From Achromobacter deleyi (GTDB lineage: Bacteria > Pseudomonadota > Gammaproteobacteria > Burkholderiales > Burkholderiaceae_B): DNA of 64,000 nt. The notes below the pieces were generated by a model. It worked only from the letters and a program-made list of their open reading frames with translations. It was not told the origin of the DNA and did not search any database. The position numbers and the translations under genes are program-made. This document shows, one piece after another, positions 53,982-63,488 of this stretch. The stretch is from positions 2,976,001 to 3,040,000 of the forward strand of contig NZ_CP065997.1 in the NCBI RefSeq assembly GCF_016127315.1, given 5' to 3'. The stretch's first letter is position 1, and each line of letters starts with the position of its first letter.

Positions 53982-54869
53982 ATGATGAAAGACCAGGACG
54001 CGCATTTCGACAGCCTGCTGCCGCCCCTCAAGCTGGACCGCCGCGGCTTCATCGCCACCACCGTCGCCGCCGGCTTCTCGCTGGCCGCCGGCCCCGCCGT
54101 GGCCCAGACCGCCATCAAGACCGACGCCAACGGCCTGACCGCCGGCAAGGTGGACATCCCCGTCGCCGACGGCAAGATGCCCGCCTACCGCGCCATGCCC
54201 GCCGGCAAGAAGAACCTGCCCACGCTGCTGGTGGTGTCCGAGATCTTCGGCGTGCACGAATACATCCAGGACGTCTGCCGCCGCCTGGCGCACCTGGGCT
54301 ACCTGGCCATCGCGCCCGAGCTGTTCGCGCGCCAGGGCGACCCGTCCAAGTACACCGAGATCCCCAAGCTGCAGGCCGAGATCATCAGCAAGGTGCCCGA
54401 CAGACAGGTGCAGGACGACCTCGACGCCACCGTCGCCTGGGCCGCCGGCCATGGCGGCAGCGACGACAAGCTCGGCATCCTCGGCTTCTGCTGGGGCGGC
54501 CGCCAGGTCTGGCTCTACGCCGCCCACAACCCCAAGCTCAAGGCCGGCGCCGCCTGGTACGGCCAGTTGGGCGGCGACCCGAGCGAACTCAAGCCCAAGT
54601 CGGTCCTGAGCCTGGTCAACGACCTCAAGGCCCCGGTCCTGGGCGCCTACGGCGGCAAGGACGCCGGCATCCCCCAGACCGACGTCGACAAGATGCGCAT
54701 CGAACTCGCCAAGGGCCCCGCCGCCGCCAAGGCCTCCCGCATCGACGTCTACCCCGAAGCCCCTCACGCCTTCCACGCCGACTACCGGCCGAGTTACCGC
54801 AAGGCCGAGGCGGAGCAGGCTTGGCAGAGGATGCTTGACTGGTTCAAGCAGAATGGGTTGGGGGGGTGA
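53982..54869 (+). CDS. Dienelactone hydrolase family protein with Tat signal
   Basis: 295 residues. A twin-arginine signal (DRRGFIATTVAAGFSLAAG) ends near AVAQ at about residue 40, so export is likely, unlike the classic cytoplasmic enzymes. The alpha/beta hydrolase triad is visible: Cys in GILGFCWGGRQ, Asp in AYGGKDAGI and His in APHAFHADY. The family opens lactone rings. The last codons become rich in G (GGG, TTG), and a paired-hairpin element begins 29 bp after the stop. Confidence 0.88.
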   Translation: MMKDQDAHFDSLLPPLKLDRRGFIATTVAAGFSLAAGPAVAQTAIKTDANGLTAGKVDIPVADGKMPAYRAMPAGKKNLPTLLVVSEIFGVHEYIQDVCRRLAHLGYLAIAPELFARQGDPSKYTEIPKLQAEIISKVPDRQVQDDLDATVAWAAGHGGSDDKLGILGFCWGGRQVWLYAAHNPKLKAGAAWYGQLGGDPSELKPKSVLSLVNDLKAPVLGAYGGKDAGIPQTDVDKMRIELAKGPAAAKASRIDVYPEAPHAFHADYRPSYRKAEAEQAWQRMLDWFKQNGLGG

Positions 54870-54898
54870 GGCGTTACGGTTGATGTTCTTCGTAGGCC

Positions 54899-55161
54899 GC
54901 CCCTGGCGTCGGCCGGGCAGGCGGGGCGCGCCCACGATTGCGGTCCGGAGCGTTCGCTCCGGACTGCCCCTGCGTCATCCTCGTCCTCGCCTTCGGCGAC
55001 TCCTTCGGATTCCCTTGGGCGCATCGAGGTTGCGCCCCGCCTGCCCGGCCGACGCCAGGGGCTACCGACATCTGCACATGTGAGGCCGCTCGGGCGGAGT
55101 GGGGGAGAGAGTTTGCGTCGCCCGCCAGGACCGGCTGCGCGGGCAGCCGGTCCTGGCATAC
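54899..55161 (+). repeat. Large paired-hairpin intergenic element, copy 2
   Basis: Module A: complementary 31-bp arms (54899-54929 and 55032-55062) around a core with the GTCCGGAGCG-TT-CGCTCCGGAC hairpin. The core matches copies 1 and 3, but the outer arms do not match theirs. Module B: GTTTGCGTCGCCCGCCA, a perfect 14-bp stem (55125-55138 with 55143-55156, loop GCGG), then GGCATAC. It is in the same direction as the hydrolase gene it follows. Confidence 0.85.
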
Positions 55162-55402
55162 GCTTTAGCGGTGCGTCGTGAGAGCGGCGCTGCGCGAGGG
55201 GGGAGGGCGCGGCACGAGGGAGATACAGGTCAAGCGCCGCGACCCTTCATGTCGCACGGGAACGTGAACGCGCGAACACGCGACGCAGTTTCAAAGCCAG
55301 TCGCCCAAAAGCCAAGCCCACAAGCCCCAAAGCCAAGTCCGCAAGCTCCAACGCCAAACCTGCCGACGCGCGCAGCGTTCATCCTGACCTGCAAGACCCC
55401 GC
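55162..55402. other. Non-coding stretch between repeat copies, with short imperfect repeats
   Basis: Between the facing copies 2 and 3. At about 55308-55360 an imperfect 15-18 bp unit containing AAGCCAAG and CAAGC recurs three times. Open frames here have odd composition and no family similarity, so I call no gene. With the elements it fills the 866-bp gap 54870-55735. Confidence 0.5.
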
Positions 55403-55698
55403 GTAAGCCAAAAAAGGCCGCCCGCGCGGCCGCCTTTTGGCGGGCCCCGCAAACCCCTCCCACCCCCCGTTGACGTGGCCAACCACGCCAAGCACCCCAT
55501 TCGCCCCAGCAACGTGGGCACCAAGACATCATGAGCCCGGCGGGGCGGCGTCAGGCGGGGGCGGGGCGTGTAGATGCGCCCGACGGAATCCGAAGGAGTC
55601 GCCGAAGGCGAGGACGAGGATGAGGATGGGGCAGTCCGGAGCGAACGCTCCGGACCGCAATCGTAGCCCCGCCCCCGCCTGACGCCGTCCCGCCGGGC
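55403..55698 (-). repeat. Large paired-hairpin intergenic element, copy 3 (inverted)
   Basis: Read on the minus strand: complementary 33-bp arms (55698-55666 and 55567-55535, one mismatch) around a core nearly identical to copy 1, with the same central hairpin; then GTTTGCGGGGCCCGCCA (55454-55438), a second stem ending in TTTTTT that can act as a terminator, and GGCTTAC. It begins 37 bp after the stop of the minus-strand gene at 55736, the same relation as copies 1 and 2 to their genes. Confidence 0.85.
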
Positions 55699-55735
55699 GG
55701 CTCAAGAACTCAAATCCCCCCCCAAAAAAAAGAGA

Positions 55736-56161
55736 TCACTTCTCAGCACTCTCCCCCGGCAACCCATCACTAACCTCAGCCAACGCCGCCTTCATATCCT
55801 CATAAGAAATCACCCGCTCATTCTGAAAACTCCCCAGCACCCCCCGGCACCCGTCGACGCCCGACCGCTTCATCTCTTCCATCATCCGCGTCCCATCCCC
55901 GAGTCCCTTCTCGTAAAGCCCGTCATACCCCGCCGCCGAAAACCCATATTCCTTGGCGTACCGCTCCAGGTTCTTGCGCGAGGTCGCCTGGTGCTGCGCC
56001 AGGTCGGGTTCGGATGCCCCGCACGAGCGCGCCGCGCCGTTGGAGGCGCCCGCCGCCACCACGAAGGATTCGAACTGGGCCTGCTCGGCCGCGTCGGGCG
56101 CGGCCCAGGCCGCGGTGGCCGCGGCCATCGTAAAGGCCAGGCCGATCAGCATCTTGCGCAT
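55736..56161 (-). CDS. Hypothetical secreted protein
   Basis: 141 residues with a signal peptide (1-21, ending AWAAP). The mature part is about 120 residues, mostly helical, with two Cys (RSCGASE and DGCRGVL) that could form a disulfide. I do not recognise the family. The last 50-60 codons are G/T-ended (GTT, AGT, GGG, TTG) and unlike neighbours. ATG 56161 gives the signal; a longer frame does not. It is a single gene next to repeat copy 3. Confidence 0.7.
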   Translation of the reverse strand: MRKMLIGLAFTMAAATAAWAAPDAAEQAQFESFVVAAGASNGAARSCGASEPDLAQHQATSRKNLERYAKEYGFSAAGYDGLYEKGLGDGTRMMEEMKRSGVDGCRGVLGSFQNERVISYEDMKAALAEVSDGLPGESAEK

Positions 56162-56400
56162 CGGTTTGTCTCCGCAAAGCGCCCGCGCGCGGCCATCGCG
56201 CCCGGGCATTGATCACCTTCACATTATGGCAACGATCGTGTGCCAAGCGCGCCGCGCCGCGCGTGTGGAGTCGTTTCAGACTGTGCGGGTTTCTTTCCCG
56301 ATCTGTCCGGACGGCCAGCAAGCGCCGCGCGCAGGAACTATGATGAGGGCTGTGGGGCACATCCGCCCCAATGCAACACCCCAACACTGGAGATCCCCCC

Positions 56401-56904
<504 letters not shown>

Positions 56905-56996
56905 TTTCCCCCCGCGCAGTCCCTGTTTCATCGCTCAATGCGCGGGCCGCCCTGGCGGCCCGCGTCGCTACTCCCCGGCAGGGGTAGCCAGACGCC

Positions 56997-58412
56997 ATGC
57001 TCGCAACCATCTCTTCTTTCTCGTCGCTGTATTTCGCGACCCTGCTGATGCTCATCGGCACCGGCCTGTTCAACACCTACATGGGGTTGAGGCTGACCGC
57101 GCAGTCCGTCAGCGAGGTCTGGATCGGCACCCTGATCGCCGGCTATTACTTCGGCCTGGTCTGCGGCGCGCGATTGGGACACAAGCTCATCATCCGCGTC
57201 GGCCACATCCGCGCCTTTGTCGCCTGTGCCGCCGTCGCCACCAGCATGATCCTGGCGCAGACGCTGGTCGACTCCATGCCGCTGTGGCTGGTGTTCCGCG
57301 TCATCTCGGGCATCGTCATGGTGACCGAATTCATGGTCATCGAAAGCTGGCTCAACGAACAAACCGAAAACCACCAGCGCGGGCGCGTGTTCTCCGTCTA
57401 CATGGTGGTGTCCGGCCTGGGCACGGTGCTGGGGCAACTGGCCCTGACCGCCTATGCCACGCTCGACCTGCGGCCGCTGACCCTGGTGGCCATGTGCCTG
57501 GTGCTGTGCCTGGTGCCGATCGCCGTCACGGCCCGCTCGCACCCGCCCACGCCGCTGCCGGCCGCGCTCGATATCCGCTTCTTCATGCGGCGCGTGCCGC
57601 TGTCCATGACGGTGCTGTTCGTGGCCGGCAACCTGTCCGGCGCGTTCTACGGCCTGGCGGCCGTGTACGGCGCCAAGCACGGCCTGACGACCTCGCAGGC
57701 CGCCGTGTTCGTGGCCGCCGCCGTCACCGCCGGGCTGCTGTCGCAATGGCCCATGGGCTGGCTGTCCGACCGCATCAACCGCGCCGGCCTGATCCGCTTC
57801 AATGCGCTGCTGCTGGTGGTGCTGCCGACCGTCATGTGGGGCTGGCTGGCCTTGCCCTATTGGGCGCTGGTGGCCATGTCCTGCGTCTTCGGCATCCTGC
57901 AGTTCACCCTGTATCCGCTGGGCGCCGCCTTCGCCAACGACCACGTCGAATCCGAGCGCCGCGTCAGCCTGTCGGCGGTGCTGCTCATGACCTACGGCGT
58001 CGGCGCCTGTGTCGGCCCGATGATCGCGGGCCTCTTGATGTCGCTGGCCGGCCCCAGCATGTATTACGTCTTCATCTCGGCCTGCGCGCTGATCCTGGTG
58101 TGGCAGGTGCGCCCCACGCGCGTCACCGGCGCCCACCAGGTCGAGGAAGCGCCGGTGCATTTCGTGCCGATGCCGGACACGCTGCAAAGCTCGCCGGCCG
58201 CCGCCGTGCTCGACCCGCGGGTCGACGTGGAAAACGATATCGGCATCGAGATGGTGCAGCCGGATCCCGCGGCCGCGCCCGCCACGCCGCCGGTGGAAGG
58301 CGCCGGGGCGGTGGATCCGCCCATCGCGGCCATGACCGCCACGGCCGAGCCGGCGCGGACCGAGCCCGAGGGCGAGGATCAGGCGGCGCGGCAGCCCCGC
58401 ACCGGCACCTGA
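56997..58412 (+). CDS. MFS transporter (YcaD-like)
   Basis: 471 residues with 12 helices. The opening FSSLYFATLLMLIGTGLFNT and GYYFGLVCGARLGHKLI, with ESWLNEQTENHQRGRVFSVY, match the YcaD-like MFS group of unknown substrate. A hydrophilic tail of about 80 residues after the last helix is rich in Pro/Ala/Glu. It is convergent with the DMT gene 13 bp away. Confidence 0.88.
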   Translation: MLATISSFSSLYFATLLMLIGTGLFNTYMGLRLTAQSVSEVWIGTLIAGYYFGLVCGARLGHKLIIRVGHIRAFVACAAVATSMILAQTLVDSMPLWLVFRVISGIVMVTEFMVIESWLNEQTENHQRGRVFSVYMVVSGLGTVLGQLALTAYATLDLRPLTLVAMCLVLCLVPIAVTARSHPPTPLPAALDIRFFMRRVPLSMTVLFVAGNLSGAFYGLAAVYGAKHGLTTSQAAVFVAAAVTAGLLSQWPMGWLSDRINRAGLIRFNALLLVVLPTVMWGWLALPYWALVAMSCVFGILQFTLYPLGAAFANDHVESERRVSLSAVLLMTYGVGACVGPMIAGLLMSLAGPSMYYVFISACALILVWQVRPTRVTGAHQVEEAPVHFVPMPDTLQSSPAAAVLDPRVDVENDIGIEMVQPDPAAAPATPPVEGAGAVDPPIAAMTATAEPARTEPEGEDQAARQPRTGT

Positions 58413-58425
58413 GCGGCCCGGTCGG

Positions 58426-59319
58426 TCACCACGGGGTCATCAGCAGGATGGCCCCCAGCGCCAGCGCCAGGCCCACGCCGTTCAGGCGCGTCAGGGGCTC
58501 GCGGAACACCAGCGCCCCGACCAGCGTGCCCAGCGTGATCACGCCCATGTTCATGGACGCGAACACCAGCGCGGGATGCTCGGGCAGCGCCTGGTGGGCG
58601 CGGATGTAGGTGAGGATGTTGCCGAAATTCATCACGCCCAGCGCCACGCCGGCCGCCAGATGGCGCGGCGCCCAGGCGGCGCGGCGCCACAGCAGGTAGG
58701 CCAGCATCAGCGCGCTGGCCAGCACGAAGGCCAGTAGCAGGCCGCTGGCGAACCCCGTGCCGGCGCGCGCCACCTGCTTGAACAGGATGTCGACCACGCC
58801 ATAGGCCACCCATACCGACAATGGCCATAGCCACAACGCGCGGCGTCCGGCCGCGTCGGTGTCGGGCGCCGTGGCGGTGGCTTCGGGCCGGGCGGCGGGG
58901 CGCCGCAACAGGCAGAACAGGGCGGCGAAGGCCAGCGCGATCGCGCCCAGCTTGCGGCCGCTGACCGGCTCGCCGAACAGCAGGAACGCCGCCAGCAGCG
59001 GGATGAACAGCGACAGCCGCTGCGCCGCGTCGCTGCGCACCACGCCGGCATGGCGCACGGCCAGCGCCATCGCCATGAAGCCGCTGGGCAGCAGCAGGCC
59101 CAGCGCCACCAGCACCAGCCACGGCGTCTGCGGCGTGAGCAGCGTGGCCGGGTCCGGCCGCAGCACGGCCCAGCAGAGCAGGGCGGCCACCGCGTGGTTC
59201 ACCATGATGGCCTGGCGCACGTCCACCTGCCAGCGCCGCGCCAGCTTCAGCATCGCCGCCACGGCGACGCTGCAGGCGACGCTGGCCAGCAGGTAGAACG
59301 GGCCAGGCGTCAGCGTCAC
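58426..59319 (-). CDS. EamA/DMT family transporter overlapping bioB
   Basis: 297 residues with ten hydrophobic helices of the EamA type (two repeats; [20 protein letters not shown] at the end of the first). I start at GTG 59319 because it forms a GTGA overlap with the bioB stop; there is no ATG nearby. Coupling to bioB suggests a link to biotin or a precursor: E. coli YigM, a biotin importer, is in the same superfamily. This is inference only. Confidence 0.82.
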   Translation of the reverse strand: MTLTPGPFYLLASVACSVAVAAMLKLARRWQVDVRQAIMVNHAVAALLCWAVLRPDPATLLTPQTPWLVLVALGLLLPSGFMAMALAVRHAGVVRSDAAQRLSLFIPLLAAFLLFGEPVSGRKLGAIALAFAALFCLLRRPAARPEATATAPDTDAAGRRALWLWPLSVWVAYGVVDILFKQVARAGTGFASGLLLAFVLASALMLAYLLWRRAAWAPRHLAAGVALGVMNFGNILTYIRAHQALPEHPALVFASMNMGVITLGTLVGALVFREPLTRLNGVGLALALGAILLMTPW

Positions 59320-60341
59320 GCCGACAGGTCCTGGCGCGCGTGCTGATGCGTATGCTGGCCGGCGTCGATACGCATGCCCAGCCGTTGCAGCAGGCGCTGG
59401 TCGGCCTCCATGCGCGGGTTGCCGGTGGTCAGCAGCACGTCGCCGTAGAACATCGAATTGGCGCCGGCCATGAAGCACAGCGCCTGCATCGCGTCGTCCA
59501 TGGCCTCGCGCCCGGCCGACAGGCGCACCATGGCGCGCGGCATGGTGATGCGCGCCACCGCGATGGTGCGCACGAACTCGAACGGATCGAGCGGCTCGAC
59601 GTCGGCCAGCGGCGTGCCTTCCACCCGCATCAGGTTGTTGATCGGCACCGACTCGGGGTAGGGCTCCATGTTGGCCAGCTGCGCGATCAGGCCGGCGCGC
59701 TCCTGGCGCGATTCGCCCATGCCGACGATGCCGCCGCAGCAGACGTTGATGCCGGCGTCGCGCACGCGGTCCAGCGTGTCGAGACGGTCCTGGTAGGTGC
59801 GGGTGGTGACGATCTTGCCGTAGAACTCGGGCGAGGTGTCCAGGTTGTGGTTGTAGTAGTCCAGGCCGGCCTGCTTGAGCTGTTCTGCCTGGCCCTCGCG
59901 CAGCATGCCGAGCGTGACGCAGGTCTCCAGGCCCAGCGCCTTGACCGCGCTGACCATCTCGGCCACGGCCTCCAGGTGGTGCGGCTTGGGGCTGCGCCAG
60001 GCAGCGCCCATGCAGAAGCGTTGCGCGCCGCCGGCCTGGGCGGCGCGGGCCGCGGCCAGCACCTCGTCCAGCGGCATCAGCTTTTCCGTTTCCAGGCCGG
60101 TGTCGTAGCGCGACGACTGCGAGCAATAGCCGCAGTCCTCGGGACAGCCGCCGGTCTTGATCGACAGCAGGCTCGACAGCTGGATGCCGTTGGGGTCGAA
60201 GTGGGCGCGGTGCGTCTGCTGGGCGCGGAACACCAGGTCCATGAACGGCAGGGCGTAAAGCTCCATCACGGCGGCGCTGCTCCAGGCGGGCGCGGGCTGC
60301 GCCTTGGGCGGCTTGGGAACGGGAATGTAGGCGGTCTGCAT
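59316..60341 (-). CDS. bioB: Biotin synthase BioB
   Basis: Radical-SAM enzyme that inserts sulfur into dethiobiotin. It has 341 residues with [19 protein letters not shown] (SAM cluster CxxxCxxC), then [20 protein letters not shown], and a Cys/Arg set for the 2Fe-2S cluster ([19 protein letters not shown]). The C terminus is His-rich. It serves biotin enzymes such as urea carboxylase in this window. No other bio genes adjoin. Confidence 0.97.
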   Translation of the reverse strand: MQTAYIPVPKPPKAQPAPAWSSAAVMELYALPFMDLVFRAQQTHRAHFDPNGIQLSSLLSIKTGGCPEDCGYCSQSSRYDTGLETEKLMPLDEVLAAARAAQAGGAQRFCMGAAWRSPKPHHLEAVAEMVSAVKALGLETCVTLGMLREGQAEQLKQAGLDYYNHNLDTSPEFYGKIVTTRTYQDRLDTLDRVRDAGINVCCGGIVGMGESRQERAGLIAQLANMEPYPESVPINNLMRVEGTPLADVEPLDPFEFVRTIAVARITMPRAMVRLSAGREAMDDAMQALCFMAGANSMFYGDVLLTTGNPRMEADQRLLQRLGMRIDAGQHTHQHARQDLSA

Positions 60342-60590
60342 CAACGGACTCCAGAAGGCTTGCGGGGATCTCGCCGGCCCCGGGAGCGGGGCGGCCAGAT
60401 CGGCGGATCGTAAGAACCTGCGCAGGGTTTGCGCAATCTGGGGTTCGGTGCGGATTTTGGAGGGGTGTTGAGCGGGTTTTTGCCGAAAATGATGGTTTTT
60501 GGCGGCGGACGGAATCGAACGCGGTGGCATCTTCGCGCAGCGCGATGCCCCGATTATTTTGATTCAATTTGTAAATTCGCGCGGCGCGCG

Positions 60591-62081
60591 TCAGCCCGCG
60601 CCGGATTTGCCGCGCGAGCGTGGTTTTTCATGCCCGGTGATGCCGCGGTCGCGGGCCCAGACGATGGCCGCGCTGCGGCGGTGCACGCCGATCTTGCTGT
60701 AGATGGTGGCCACGTGATTGCGCACCGTGTTGCGCGACAGGCGCAGCTGGCGGGCGATATCGTCGTCGCCATGGCCCTGGCACAGCAGGCCCAGCACCTC
60801 GCGCTCGCGGGCGGTCAGCTGCGCCAGCTCGGCCACGTCGCGCGCCGCCGGCGCCGGGGCGCGCAATTGCGCCAGCTTCTCGATGATGCCGCGGCTGAAC
60901 CACGAGGTGTCCTGCATCACGGCCTCGATCGCCGTCAGCAGCTCGGTCTCGCTGCGCTTGCGTTCGGTGATGTCCTGCATCACCAGCAGCACGCGGCGCT
61001 CGCCGCCGATCATGACCGGCTCGGCCGACGCCAGGCAGTCCAGCAGGTCGCCATCGGGCGTGGCCAGCGCGGCTTCGCGGTTGCGGATGCTCTCGCCGCG
61101 CGCCAGGCTGTCGGCCATGCCTTCGAACGGGCGCAGGCCCAGGCTGGTCAGCTCCTGGCCCGCGCCGTCCTGCGCCGACACGCCCACGGCCTGCGCGAAC
61201 GCGTCATTGATATCCAACGCGCGCAGCGATTCGCCGTCGCACAGCGCCATCGGCACCGGCGCCAGCCGGAAGGCCTTGGAGAAACGCTCTTCGCTCTGTT
61301 GCAGGGCTTCCTCGGTACGCTTGCGTTTTTCCAGGTCGATGAAGGTGAACAGCATGCACGGCTCGTCCTGCATGTCGATCGGCTGGCCGGCGACGATGAC
61401 GAAGCGCGGACCGCCATCCGCCAGCCGCACCACGCCTTCGCGCTGGCTGATGGTCAGGCCCGCGTTCAGCTTGGCCACCGCGTCGTCCTTGTCGTCGCCG
61501 CCGTCGAGCACATCGAGTTCGTAGGCGGACTTGCCCAGCACCGCCTCGCGTGTCAGGCCGGTCATGTCGAGGAAGCCCTGATTCACTTTCACATAGCGCA
61601 GGTCGGACAGGCGGCAGATGAGCGCCGGCGCCGGATTGGCGGCGAAGGTGCGCTCGAAGCGCTGCTCGGCGTTGAACTGGCCGGTCTGGTCATCCAGGAT
61701 CAACACGCGGAAGTCCGCGCCGTCGCCTTCCAGCAGCAAGCCGCGCGCGCGGATGTTGCGCAGGAAATCGGCGTCGTCCTTGCGCGTCAGGTCCAGCAGC
61801 AGGTCGTCGAACGCCACCGCGGCGGCCAGGCGGTCCAGCGGGTACTGCCGGGCGGGCACGCGATGGTGGTTGCGGTAGGTCAGCGCATAGCGCTTGCGAT
61901 AGCCGGCGGGCGTCTGCCCCAGCGCCTCCAGCGTGTCGACCCCGTGCAGCGCCAGCGCGCTGGCGTTGGCCCAGGCGACGCTGCCATCGGGCTCGAGCAG
62001 GATGATGCCTTCGTTCAAGCCTGCGATGATCCGTTGCAGGTGTTGGCGGTGGGCTTGCGGAGCGGCGTTGCTGGCGGTCAC
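60591..62081 (-). CDS. PAS-domain LuxR-family regulator
   Basis: About 496 residues: two to three PAS domains (about 15-120, 150-270 and 280-400; LNEGIILLEPDGSVAWANAS and FTFIDLEKRKRTEEAL) and a C-terminal LuxR helix-turn-helix (LTAREREVLGLLCQGHGDDD, then LSRNTVRNHVATIYSKI). No receiver or kinase domain is seen, so it likely senses a small signal through PAS. The start is GTG 62081 with AAGAGG upstream; a longer frame would run through the tRNA terminator at 62201. Targets are unknown; bioB lies 249 bp downstream. Confidence 0.85.
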   Translation of the reverse strand: MTASNAAPQAHRQHLQRIIAGLNEGIILLEPDGSVAWANASALALHGVDTLEALGQTPAGYRKRYALTYRNHHRVPARQYPLDRLAAAVAFDDLLLDLTRKDDADFLRNIRARGLLLEGDGADFRVLILDDQTGQFNAEQRFERTFAANPAPALICRLSDLRYVKVNQGFLDMTGLTREAVLGKSAYELDVLDGGDDKDDAVAKLNAGLTISQREGVVRLADGGPRFVIVAGQPIDMQDEPCMLFTFIDLEKRKRTEEALQQSEERFSKAFRLAPVPMALCDGESLRALDINDAFAQAVGVSAQDGAGQELTSLGLRPFEGMADSLARGESIRNREAALATPDGDLLDCLASAEPVMIGGERRVLLVMQDITERKRSETELLTAIEAVMQDTSWFSRGIIEKLAQLRAPAPAARDVAELAQLTAREREVLGLLCQGHGDDDIARQLRLSRNTVRNHVATIYSKIGVHRRSAAIVWARDRGITGHEKPRSRGKSGAG

Positions 62082-62200
62082 GTGGGCCTCTTGGCTTGGC
62101 TGGCACAAGCGCACAGGATGCGTTGCGCGGCGCGGCCTGTCCAGAGGATAAACGGACGAGACGGGGAAGGGGCGGCACGGCGCTTGCTGCCGCGCAAAGC

Positions 62201-62227
62201 AAAAAAGCTCCGGAATCCGGAGCTTTT
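62201..62227 (-). terminator. Intrinsic terminator of the tRNA operon
   Basis: On the minus strand AAAAGCTCCGG-ATT-CCGGAGCTTTTTT: an 11-bp stem followed by a T run, 83 bases after the 3' end of the last tRNA-Asp. It is a good match to rho-independent terminators. Confidence 0.85.
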
Positions 62228-62309
62228 GGCGGGCGCCTTCTGGCGCAGTGCAGGAAGACTCCTGCGGAACGACTGGTCTTGCGGCTTGCTGGGATGCACA
62301 CAAGATGCT

Positions 62310-62386
62310 TGGCGGAGCGGACGGGACTCGAACCCGCGACCCCCGGCGTGACAGGCCGGTATTCTAACCAACTGAACTACCGCTCC
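62310..62386 (-). tRNA. tRNA-Asp (GTC), copy 1
   Basis: 77 nt including encoded CCA. The acceptor stem GGAGCGG pairs with CCGCTCC, and the anticodon loop reads CTGTCAC with GTC at 62352-62350. It differs from the second copy by T versus C at T-loop position 60. Last gene of the cassette. Confidence 0.97.
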
Positions 62387-62465
62387 GCAGCGGTTTACAA
62401 CAACACTTGGCAGCACATCATCTTGTCAGGACGACTTTGCAGATCCGGTCGGCGAGCCAGCGAAC

Positions 62466-62541
62466 TGGCGTCCCCTAGGGGATTCGAACCCCTGTACTCA
62501 CCGTGAAAGGGTGATGTCCTAGGCCTCTAGACGAAGGGGAC
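62466..62541 (-). tRNA. tRNA-Glu (TTC), copy 1
   Basis: 76 nt including CCA. It begins GTCCCCTTCGTCTAGAGG and the anticodon loop reads CTTTCAC with TTC. It is the middle gene of the Ala-Glu-Asp cassette. Confidence 0.97.
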
Positions 62542-62586
62542 CGGAACTTGCAACTGCACAAACTACTGTACTACTTACTGCTTTAC

Positions 62587-62662
<76 letters not shown>

Positions 62663-62716
62663 CAGATTCCCTGCTGTTCCAACCTGTAAACAACAAGGCT
62701 TACACCCTATAAATGC

Positions 62717-62741
62717 AAAAAGCTCCAGGGACGGAGCTCTT
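62717..62741 (-). terminator. Terminator between the two tRNA cassettes
   Basis: On the minus strand AAGAGCTCC-GTCCCT-GGAGCTTTTT: a short stem and T run after the upstream tRNA-Asp. It shows that the two cassettes are at least partly separate transcription units. Confidence 0.7.
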
Positions 62742-62765
62742 GAAAGGCACTGCGTAGAGCGCTTT

Positions 62766-62842
62766 TGGCGGAGCGGACGGGGCTCGAACCCGCGACCCCC
62801 GGCGTGACAGGCCGGTATTCTAACCAACTGAACTACCGCTCC
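62766..62842 (-). tRNA. tRNA-Asp (GTC), copy 2
   Basis: 77 nt including CCA, anticodon GTC. Identical to copy 1 except C instead of T at T-loop position 60. It is followed by the terminator at 62717-62741. Confidence 0.97.
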
Positions 62843-62917
62843 GCAGCGGCTTACTCAACTACTGTGTCACTTCAACTGCATTCGGTACTGAATACTTCTG
62901 TACTGCAACCAGTAAAC

Positions 62918-62993
62918 TGGCGTCCCCTAGGGGATTCGAACCCCTGTACTCACCGTGAAAGGGTGATGTCCTAGGCCTCTAGACGAAGGGGAC
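62918..62993 (-). tRNA. tRNA-Glu (TTC), copy 2
   Basis: 76 nt including CCA, anticodon TTC; the body is identical to copy 1. Middle gene of the upstream cassette. Confidence 0.97.
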
Positions 62994-63050
62994 TTGGACT
63001 TGCTGTTTTTACTGCGAGTTTTACTGCTGTACTACTTCTTCGCTTTGGAC

Positions 63051-63126
<76 letters not shown>

Positions 63127-63488
63127 GTTCTTCTAATCAATTCCTGCCACGTTTTACGTTTTTTCGATCACTTTCGTGGCCGTTTTTCGTATCTCGTTGC
63201 CGGTTTTGTTTAGTGCCGTTGGCGAAGAAACGAGATTATGCACGAACTAATTTCGGCGTGCAAGTCGGTTGGGTGCAAAAACTGAAAAAGTTGCGTTGAA
63301 ATCGCTTTCAAGGGGACGCATGCGTGGCCGCGGGGGCCCCGCGGCGAGGGCGCCGGCCGCGTCTGGAGCGCCGCGCGCCAGGCGCACAATGCCGGAAAAT
63401 CAAAGGCTTGGACGAGTGCTATCGTGACTGTTGCGTGGACCCGGGCGGGATCCGCCATGACGCTTTGCCGGCAGGAGATTTTTTTCGC
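63127..63488. other. Intergenic region, divergent promoters of the tRNA cluster and aldo/keto reductase
   Basis: 362 bp with no convincing gene. The left half is AT-rich for this genome and should hold the tRNA promoter. ATCTCGTT (63191-63198) recurs inverted as AACGAGAT (63229-63236). The right half (about 63320-63480) is GC-rich and holds GGAG (63474-63477) before the next gene. Confidence 0.5.

Noticed and set aside
54938..55532. Possible small proteins around copies 2 and 3
   Set aside because: Odd composition, overlap with the inverted-repeat arms, and several frames open at once because of GC bias.
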